From an uncultured Treponema sp. (GTDB lineage: Bacteria > Spirochaetota > Spirochaetia > Treponematales > Treponemataceae), in assembly GCA_946403565.1 (NCBI GenBank), contig CAMJAJ010000130.1, positions 1 to 5,081 of the forward strand: DNA of 5,081 bases, read 5' to 3'. Shown here one piece after another: positions 1 to 4,108 of the stretch. Each line of letters starts with the position of its first letter. The stretch's first letter is position 1. The translations under genes and the position numbers were made by a program. The notes below the pieces were generated by a model. It made no database searches, had not been told where the DNA came from, and was given only the letters and a program-made list of their open reading frames with translations.

Positions 1-339
1 AAGCTGCTCCACCGGGGCGCCGGTGATTATCATGCCGTCGTACTTGCTGTCGTAGACCTCCTTGGAGGAGATGTAGAAGCGCTTCATGTACTCCTTGGGC
101 GTGGTCTTGGAAACGTGGCCTGAAATGCGGACAAGGGAGATGTCCGTCTGCAGGGGGGTGTTGGAAAGCAGCCGCATTATCTGCGTCTCCGTGACCTCCT
201 TCGTGGGCATCAGGTTCACGATCGCTATCTTGAGGGGACGGATATCCTGCATCTCGGCCCGCTTCTCAGACATGACGAAGATGTTCTCGTTTTCGAGGGT
301 AGAGAAAGCAGGCAGGGCGGAATCTATCTTTATAGGCAT
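1..339 (-). CDS. metA: Homoserine O-acyltransferase (MetA type, probably O-acetyltransferase), N-terminal part, cut by window edge
   Basis: The first 113 residues read from an ATG whose complement is at 337-339; the frame is open to the window edge, so the C-terminal two thirds are missing. MetA acylates the hydroxyl of L-homoserine in the cytoplasm, the first committed step of methionine synthesis. Recognition rests on near-colinear similarity to E. coli Met[13 protein letters not shown] at the start, [11 protein letters not shown] (19-29), [16 protein letters not shown] (32-47), [14 protein letters not shown] (51-64) and [13 protein letters not shown] (101-113). The catalytic Cys and the His/Glu lie beyond the edge. 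Residue 111, in GAPVE, is Glu where E. coli MetA has Gly; in this family Glu111 goes with acetyl-CoA use and Gly111 with succinyl-CoA use, so O-acetylation is predicted. There is no Shine-Dalgarno sequence before the ATG, and an extended -10 box sits only 10 bases upstream, so the mRNA is probably leaderless. Family identity is firm; donor specificity is inferred. Confidence 0.95.
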   Translation of the reverse strand, partial: MPIKIDSALPAFSTLENENIFVMSEKRAEMQDIRPLKIAIVNLMPTKEVTETQIMRLLSNTPLQTDISLVRISGHVSKTTPKEYMKRFYISSKEVYDSKYDGMIITGAPVEQL

Positions 340-349
340 AGCAGGAAGG

Positions 350-358
350 ATTATAGCA
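350..358 (-). promoter_or_regulatory. Extended -10 promoter of metA (near-leaderless)
   Basis: The minus strand reads TGCTATAAT from 358 down to 350, a full TG-N-TATAAT extended -10 box. No good -35 hexamer lies 16-18 bases upstream, which fits an extended -10 promoter. Transcription would start near 343, leaving about 4 untranslated bases before the metA ATG at 339. The bases between box and ATG (CCTTCCTGCT) are pyrimidine-rich and contain no ribosome binding site. Confidence 0.6.
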
Positions 359-373
359 CAAAAAGGTAAAATA

Positions 374-382
374 TGCTATACT
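374..382 (+). promoter_or_regulatory. Extended -10 promoter of the alpha/beta hydrolase gene (leaderless)
   Basis: The plus strand reads TGCTATACT, an extended -10 box with one departure from TATAAT and no recognisable -35. Eight bases separate it from the ATG at 391, so initiation would fall at or within a base or two of the start codon. It is the inverted counterpart of the metA box, with 15 bases between the two. The upstream in-frame ATG at 373 overlaps this box and would not be in the transcript. Confidence 0.55.
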
Positions 383-390
383 TTACGCCT

Positions 391-1374
391 ATGGCAGACA
401 ATCGCAGGGCAGCCCTTAAAAAGCTGAAGAAGTTGGTTATAGAGCCGAAAGAGGACGTGGAGGCCTACCGGGCCAGGTTCGAGGAGACCCTGAGCGAGGT
501 GTTCCTTCCGAACCACGTGGAGCGGGTGGAGCACAGCTTCGGGGACATCGTCAGCGACATCCTTATCCCCGAGCTGTCTTCGGTGGAAAAGGTAATCCTG
601 TACATCCACGGCGGCTCCTTCTGCGCAGGAAGCAGGGTGAGCTACCGGACCTTCTGCGCCTCGCTCGCAAACTCCTGCTCCTGCCGCCTCGTGCTGCCCG
701 ACTTCCGGCTGGCCCCCAAGCACCCCTTCCCCGCCGCGATTGACGACGTGCTTGCGGTCTACAGGTCCCTGCGCGGAGAGATAGACGCCTCCCGGTCATA
801 CGGTTCCGACGGGAACATCGTGCTGGCCGCCGACGGCTCCGGCGCAAGCATCGCGCTCGCCCTGCTGCAGCGGCTTGACGAAAAGGAACGTGCAGACATT
901 GCCCAGCTGGTCCTCTTCTCCCCCTGGCTTGACTTTTCCGCGGAGGACGAGATAATCGCCAGCCGCAAGCTCCATGATGAAATCATCTCCGGCGAGAAGC
1001 TGCACCGCGCGGTGGACGTGTACACATACGCATCAAACTTCCGCAATCCCCTGGTCTCGCCCCTCTGCGCCCTGCCCGAGGCGCTGAAGGGCTTTCCCCC
1101 GGTCCACATACAGATGGGAGGGAAGGAGGTCCTGACACGGCAGGCCGTCGCGTTCAAGCAGCTTGCCCACGAAGCCGGAGTCGAGTGCAGCCTGGACACC
1201 TGGCCCGGCATGATGTTCATGTTCCAGATGGCGGAAGAATTCCTGAACGAATCCCACCTCGCCATGGACAAGATAGGCCGCATGGTGGGCGGGAAATCCA
1301 TGGCACACTATGAGGACGAGGCGACAAAGGCCGAGCGGGAGGAAATCCTGCGCAAGAACAACATCGTAAGCTGA
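391..1374 (+). CDS. Alpha/beta hydrolase of the HSL (alpha/beta hydrolase 3) fold with degenerate catalytic residues
   Basis: A 327-residue soluble protein with the layout of the hormone-sensitive lipase (HSL)/bacterial esterase family and roughly the usual length for it. After an N-terminal cap of about 65 residues come the oxyanion-hole motif HGGSF (73-77), the family block DFRLAPKHPFPAAIDD (104-119) and the nucleophile-elbow region AADGSGASI (146-154). The usual elbow is GDSAGG; aligned to it, the nucleophile position holds Gly149, with Ser150 one residue later. The acid position is Glu246 (GGKEVL). The usual PGMxHxF motif reads PGMMFMF (272-278), so the catalytic His is Phe276. It is therefore either a pseudoenzyme with a binding or regulatory role, or an enzyme using rearranged chemistry; the substrate is unknown. 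The ATG at 391 is preferred because a -10 box lies just before it; an ATG at 373 with a weak AAGG at 363-366 would add six residues. The gene diverges from metA and converges on the nucleoside hydrolase gene. The fold call is strong; activity is doubtful. Confidence 0.9.
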   Translation: MADNRRAALKKLKKLVIEPKEDVEAYRARFEETLSEVFLPNHVERVEHSFGDIVSDILIPELSSVEKVILYIHGGSFCAGSRVSYRTFCASLANSCSCRLVLPDFRLAPKHPFPAAIDDVLAVYRSLRGEIDASRSYGSDGNIVLAADGSGASIALALLQRLDEKERADIAQLVLFSPWLDFSAEDEIIASRKLHDEIISGEKLHRAVDVYTYASNFRNPLVSPLCALPEALKGFPPVHIQMGGKEVLTRQAVAFKQLAHEAGVECSLDTWPGMMFMFQMAEEFLNESHLAMDKIGRMVGGKSMAHYEDEATKAEREEILRKNNIVS

Positions 1375-1400
1375 CCGGCCCGGCAAGGCCGCCCAACAAT

Positions 1401-1452
1401 CCTGTTCGGAAACCGGCTTGAAGCTCCGTTGCCAGTGCAGCTTCCGAACAGG
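1401..1452. terminator. Long-loop inverted repeat between convergent genes, possible bidirectional terminator
   Basis: CCTGTTCGGAA at 1401-1411 is repeated exactly as its complement at 1442-1452: an 11-bp perfect stem around 30 bases. It begins 27 bases after the hydrolase stop codon and ends 12 bases from the nucleoside hydrolase stop, so it would form at the 3' end of both mRNAs. Neither side has a run of T, so it is not a classical intrinsic terminator; it may act with Rho or protect 3' ends. AAGCT (1421-1425) and AGCTT (1439-1443) offer an alternative shorter fold inside the loop that borrows two bases of the right arm. Confidence 0.5.
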
Positions 1453-1464
1453 GCCGCTCGTCCG

Positions 1465-2403
1465 TCAGGCTTTCGTGCCGTCCTCGAAGAACAGCCTCAG
1501 TTTCGCAAAGAAGTCTTCCAGAACAAAGCGGGAATCCACGCTCGTATAGACGCGGATTGTCGGGGCGGCAGGACAGGCCGAAGAGCTGGTATCCTCATTC
1601 ACCAAGGGGGCCGGGGCTTCAACAAACTTTCCGCAGCCTGGGTTTATCGCGACCGCAATCGCAGGGGAATCTCCGAGCGACCAGCTTTCCCCCTGCGTCC
1701 AGCCCGCCCGGTCCGAAAGGTTGTAGTCGACCATATTGTGGTACAGGTGCCGGCCGATGTTTCCGTACGGCTCCACCTTCAGCTTCAGTTCCGCAAGGCT
1801 GACGTTTATCGTGGAATACACGTCGGACGGAATGAGCCAGACGGGGGCACCGCTCTGCAGCACCTCGTTCGCAGCCGTGACATCGTTGCCCGCATTGTAC
1901 TCGCGGAAGCGAGCAGGCTTACCGATGTTCTGGATTCCATGCGTCCCAATCCAGACGATGATGACCTTATCCTTTATTTCCGGACAGGCCCGCAGGGCCA
2001 TGGCGACATTCGTGATGGCCCCCTGGCAGAGGATGTACAGCGGCTTCCTGTCGCAGGGAGGCACCCCGGCTTCCCCATCGCGGAGCCTGTTCGCCTCGTC
2101 GATTATGAATCGGGCGGCCGGGGAAAGTTCGCCGTCGCTTTCAAGCGGCCCGCCCTGCCCCATAAAGACCGGGACTTCAAGCCCCATCGCCGCAAGCACG
2201 GTCTTGATTTCGTCATAACTGCGCTGAGTCGAATCCTGTTCCCGAAAGTGCTCCGCGAGAATCCCCTTCACGACGAGCTTGGGGCTCATCAACGCCTGTG
2301 CGATTGCAAAAGGGTCGTCCGCCTCGCACGCCGCATCCGTATCGATTATCACCCGGATCTTCTTCTCGTCCGGAATCCGTATCAGCTCGCTTGGGTTTTT
2401 CAT
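1465..2403 (-). CDS. Nucleoside hydrolase, variant DTDxxxExDD subgroup
   Basis: A 312-residue protein of the inosine/uridine-preferring nucleoside hydrolase fold, about the usual family length. Such enzymes cleave the N-glycosidic bond of nucleosides to free base and ribose, using a Ca2+ held by a cluster of Asp residues. The N-terminal metal motif is DTDAACEADDPFAI (21-34), two residues longer than the classical DTDPGIDD. QGAITNVAMAL (127-137), IVWIGTHG (149-156) and REYNAGNDVTAANEVL (167-182) match the ribose and metal loops of the family (FNxxxDPEAA). The last conserved block is SLGDSPAIAVAI (242-253), where classical enzymes read HDP: the Asp is kept as Asp245 but the neighbouring His is Gly244. 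No signal peptide is seen, so it is probably cytoplasmic. The ATG at 2403 has AGGAG 8 bases upstream; the TTG at 2421 lies upstream of that site and is rejected. It is downstream of, and in line with, the exported-protein gene. The fold is secure; base preference cannot be told. Confidence 0.9.
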   Translation of the reverse strand: MKNPSELIRIPDEKKIRVIIDTDAACEADDPFAIAQALMSPKLVVKGILAEHFREQDSTQRSYDEIKTVLAAMGLEVPVFMGQGGPLESDGELSPAARFIIDEANRLRDGEAGVPPCDRKPLYILCQGAITNVAMALRACPEIKDKVIIVWIGTHGIQNIGKPARFREYNAGNDVTAANEVLQSGAPVWLIPSDVYSTINVSLAELKLKVEPYGNIGRHLYHNMVDYNLSDRAGWTQGESWSLGDSPAIAVAINPGCGKFVEAPAPLVNEDTSSSACPAAPTIRVYTSVDSRFVLEDFFAKLRLFFEDGTKA

Positions 2404-2411
2404 CGTTTTAT

Positions 2412-2416
2412 CTCCT
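2412..2416 (-). promoter_or_regulatory. Ribosome binding site of the nucleoside hydrolase gene
   Basis: AGGAG on the minus strand, 8 bases before the ATG at 2403. It decides the start: the in-frame TTG at 2421 precedes this site and has no site of its own. It shows that this genome does use Shine-Dalgarno initiation, in contrast to the two leaderless-looking genes at the left end. Confidence 0.8.
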
Positions 2417-2551
2417 GGCAACCAGTCGCCCTTGTAATTTCACAAGATTACCTTGAGCCTGCCGCCGTTGTTGACGTGCATCCCGACAGCCCCAGGACCA
2501 GGCCCGGTAGGACATGTCGAACAGCCCCAGCAGCCCCGACCTCCCGGGCTT

Positions 2552-3790
2552 TTACTTGCCCAGGTCCAGCACCCGGCGGTCGTAGGAGGCAGGCGGGTTT
2601 TCCACGATGCTCCAGTCAAAGTCCAGCACCCCGTGCGGCGGGAAGGGAGAGGGCGGCAGGGGATGGCGGCGGGCGTTGTTTTCTTCTATTATCTGCTTTA
2701 GGTTACGGCTGCCGTCGGTCAGGGTCAGGTAGGGCTTGCCGAAGGCGAGTATGGTGGAAGTCCTGACGGTGTAGCCGGTCTCGTTGCCGTCCGCGTCCTT
2801 GACGTGCTTCTCCACCAGGACGCTGTTCAGCTCGTAGTCACCCTCGATGGAATCGCTCTTCTCGATGTTGCGGATACGGGTACGCTTGCCCAGCGTGCAG
2901 GTATAGGTCTTCTCCGCCGAGCGCAGGTGCTTGGGGACGCTGTAGGTCGCCTCCCCGTCGGTGAAGAGGGCCTGGGCCTCGGGGCTGTACTCCATGTCGG
3001 TCTCCCAGTAGCGGATGTGGTAGACGGCGTTGTTCGCGACATAATAGGAGAGCAGTTCCGTGTTGGTCACCGGCGGACACACGAGGAGTCCGTTCGCGCT
3101 GCCCGCATCCTGCCAGTAGCCGTCGAGCAGGTTCTCCGCCTGGAGCGTGACCCCGTCCAGCAGTCCGCTCACGGGCACGGAGTCGCTGTCCTCCTTCTTG
3201 ATGGCGAATTTCAGGTAGAGCTTGTCGCCTATGACCGCGACAGGAACGTGGTAGGTATCCTCGCCGCCCAGCTTGTGTCCGGCGTACTTCACCTCTATGT
3301 CCCAGGCCCCGCTGTTCTTTCCTTCCGCGGTGAGCGTGTCACCGTCCTCCTGCACGACGGCCTGGTCGTATTCCGGCGTGTACAGTTCGTCCGTCAGCGG
3401 GATGAAGCGCAGCTCCATCTCCTCCGCCTGGATGGTCTCGGCGGCATTCCGGTCGCGCTTGGTCTCGGCGGAACGGGCCGCGCCCTCCCCCGCCCTGTCG
3501 TTATACCACTGGTAGAAGGTCCTCAGCACGACATCGGGAACGGCCTTACCGCTTTCCGCCCCCCGGAGGCCGGAGTCGAACACCACGTAGCGGCTGTCAT
3601 TGGCCCAGATTCCGGAAAGCAGGGCCGGAACAGGCTCCTGCTCCTGGACTTCGGAGACGGCCTCAGATTCCGTTTCCGGGGAAACGGAATCAGCCCCGGC
3701 ATCGGGGGTCTCCTGGGCAAAGGCACTCGAAGCCGCCGCAATCGCGACGGCACAGGCAAAGGCTACTGAAAAATGGACGGACTTCTTCAC
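2552..3790 (-). CDS. Hypothetical exported protein (Sec signal peptide, unknown function)
   Basis: I do not recognise this protein. Read from a GTG at 3790 it has 412 residues. Residues 1-25 form a textbook Sec signal peptide: KK at 2-3, an Ala/Val-rich core and cleavage after SSAFA before Gln26. A flexible Glu/Ser/Pro-rich acidic linker (about 26-55) follows, then a soluble domain starting LLSGIWANDSRYVVFDSG (58-75). It is rich in Tyr, Trp and charged residues, with Cys238 and Cys298 the only cysteines after the signal, and a Pro-rich stretch HPLPPSPFPP at 376-385. There are no other membrane segments and no lipobox, so it is probably periplasmic or secreted. The start is uncertain: an ATG at 3826 (preceded by GGAAAG) adds 12 residues including acidic DIED before the KK, and the frame is open to a TTG at 3973. 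GTG is chosen because it gives a normal positively charged signal n-region, though its ribosome site is poor. The nucleoside hydrolase gene follows 148 bases downstream. Confidence 0.8.
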   Translation of the reverse strand: MKKSVHFSVAFACAVAIAAASSAFAQETPDAGADSVSPETESEAVSEVQEQEPVPALLSGIWANDSRYVVFDSGLRGAESGKAVPDVVLRTFYQWYNDRAGEGAARSAETKRDRNAAETIQAEEMELRFIPLTDELYTPEYDQAVVQEDGDTLTAEGKNSGAWDIEVKYAGHKLGGEDTYHVPVAVIGDKLYLKFAIKKEDSDSVPVSGLLDGVTLQAENLLDGYWQDAGSANGLLVCPPVTNTELLSYYVANNAVYHIRYWETDMEYSPEAQALFTDGEATYSVPKHLRSAEKTYTCTLGKRTRIRNIEKSDSIEGDYELNSVLVEKHVKDADGNETGYTVRTSTILAFGKPYLTLTDGSRNLKQIIEENNARRHPLPPSPFPPHGVLDFDWSIVENPPASYDRRVLDLGK

Positions 3791-3858
3791 ATCTTCTATA
3801 TCGGCAGCAGCCTGCAACATCTCCATCGCTTTCCAGCAGTGGGGGCCGCAGCGGCCGA

Positions 3859-3937
3859 CCGCCAGCAAAACCAGACGGGGGCAAGCGGGGCAAAACGGGC
3901 AACGGGGGAGGCCGCCAGCAAAACCAGACGGGGGCAA
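3859..3937. repeat. Two 26-bp direct repeats, period 53
   Basis: The identical 26-base unit occurs at 3859-3884 and 3912-3937; it begins CCGCCAGCAAAACCAG and ends in a G run followed by CAA. A shorter shared unit, GGGGCAAAACGGGC, follows at 3887-3900 and again at 3931-3944. Just to the left is the palindrome GGCCGC-A-GCGGCC (3844-3856). The composition is unlike the flanking AT-rich promoter and unlike coding sequence. It may be a remnant of a dispersed intergenic repeat family, but only one genome position is visible here. Confidence 0.75.
3877..3908 (+). other. Putative G-quadruplex motif
   Basis: Four plus-strand G runs stand at 3877-3881 (5 G), 3887-3890 (4 G), 3897-3899 (3 G) and 3904-3908 (5 G), with loops of 5, 6 and 4 bases. 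This meets the usual rule of four runs of at least three G with loops of 1-7. A second, weaker set follows at 3930-3956, with three good runs and a final GG. The plus strand is the template for the exported-protein mRNA, so folding would act on DNA (transcription or replication); the RNA leader itself would be C-rich. Confidence 0.5.
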
Positions 3938-3983
3938 AACGGGCGCAGGGGCCTGGATAAAAAGGAAAAACAAGCAGGAAGGT

Positions 3984-4000
3984 GTATTTAGCTAAAATAC
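3984..4000. promoter_or_regulatory. AT-rich palindrome, possible operator
   Basis: GTATTT (3984-3989) and AAATAC (3995-4000) form perfect 6-bp arms around AGCTA, and the inner TTTAGCTAAA (3987-3996) is itself a 10-bp palindrome. The nine bases TTAGCTAAA recur at 4118-4126 inside codons 4-6 of the binding-protein gene. Its position between divergent genes fits a regulator site, but AT-rich palindromes are common by chance. Confidence 0.3.
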
Positions 4001-4022
4001 TTAATGTTTTCAATTAATTTAG

Positions 4023-4050
4023 TTGACTTGTTAGAAAAAAATGCTATAAT
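4023..4050 (+). promoter_or_regulatory. Sigma-70-type promoter of the binding-protein gene
   Basis: TTGACT at 4023-4028 is a near-consensus -35 box, followed by 16 bases and then a perfect TATAAT at 4045-4050 preceded by TG one base away (TGCTATAAT). Upstream lie about 25 A/T-rich bases that could serve as an UP element. Transcription should start near 4057, giving a leader of about 52 bases. It is the strongest promoter in the window, as expected for an abundant binding protein. Confidence 0.8.
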
Positions 4051-4068
4051 AACTGTATGATTAACTGA

Positions 4069-4088
4069 GGAAATTAGGAAAAATTTCC
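4069..4088 (+). promoter_or_regulatory. Small leader hairpin before the binding-protein gene
   Basis: GGAAATT (4069-4075) and AATTTCC (4082-4088) can pair as a 7-bp stem around a 6-base loop, ending 11 bases before the ribosome binding site. The stem is AT-rich and weak, so it may affect mRNA stability or access to the ribosome site, or do nothing. Confidence 0.3.
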
Positions 4089-4099
4089 CATATATTAAT

Positions 4100-4104
4100 G
4101 GAGG
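4100..4104 (+). promoter_or_regulatory. Ribosome binding site of the binding-protein gene
   Basis: GGAGG lies 4 bases before the ATG at 4109. It is a strong core with slightly short spacing and supports this start, which also gives a normal lipoprotein signal peptide. Confidence 0.8.
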
Positions 4105-4108
4105 AACT

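Larger units (their letters stand above)
3791..4108. other. Divergent intergenic region with GC-rich repeat half and AT-rich promoter half
   Basis: This stretch of 318 bases separates the start of the exported-protein gene from the start of the binding-protein gene. Bases 3841-3957 are GC-rich, with G runs on the plus strand, 26-bp direct repeats and a G-quadruplex motif. Bases 3958-4108 are strongly AT-rich and carry the rightward promoter and leader. A leftward promoter for the exported-protein gene is not clear: the best match is TTGAAA (4013-4008) with 17 bases to a poor TAAATA (3990-3985). If that is right, its mRNA would have an untranslated leader of roughly 190 bases running through the repeats. 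The minus-strand frame is open through the repeats back to a TTG at 3973, but the encoded peptide is Cys/Pro-rich and unlike a real protein, so I treat it as non-coding. Confidence 0.7.

Noticed and set aside
373..390. Earlier ATG at 373 for the hydrolase
   Set aside because: It overlaps the predicted -10 box, so it would not be in the transcript. The weak AAGG at 363-366 keeps it as a minor alternative only.
2433..2551. Terminator or riboswitch between the exported-protein gene and the nucleoside hydrolase gene
   Set aside because: Only short stems are present (AGCCC/GGGCT after the stop codon; CTTGT/ACAAG at 2431-2446) plus three CAGCCCC copies. There is no T run and no recognisable aptamer, so it is not supportable as a named element.
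1429..2766. Plus-strand open frame of 445 codons opposite the nucleoside hydrolase
   Set aside because: It lies antisense to a gene with clear family motifs, is Arg/Pro-rich with low-complexity ends, has no ribosome site and matches nothing known to me. Long antisense frames are expected in GC-rich DNA.
2804..3769. Plus-strand open frame of 321 codons opposite the exported-protein gene
   Set aside because: The composition (Leu/Val/Arg/Gly-rich, repetitive) is typical of an antisense shadow, there is no ribosome site, and the opposite strand has a proper signal peptide and balanced composition.
3859..3937. CRISPR array
   Set aside because: There are only two repeat copies, with a nested shorter repeat inside the spacer and no cas genes.
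3791..3973. N-terminal extension of the exported protein through the repeats to a TTG at 3973
   Set aside because: The extension is Cys/Pro-rich, encoded by the direct repeats, starts at TTG without a ribosome site and would bury the signal peptide internally.
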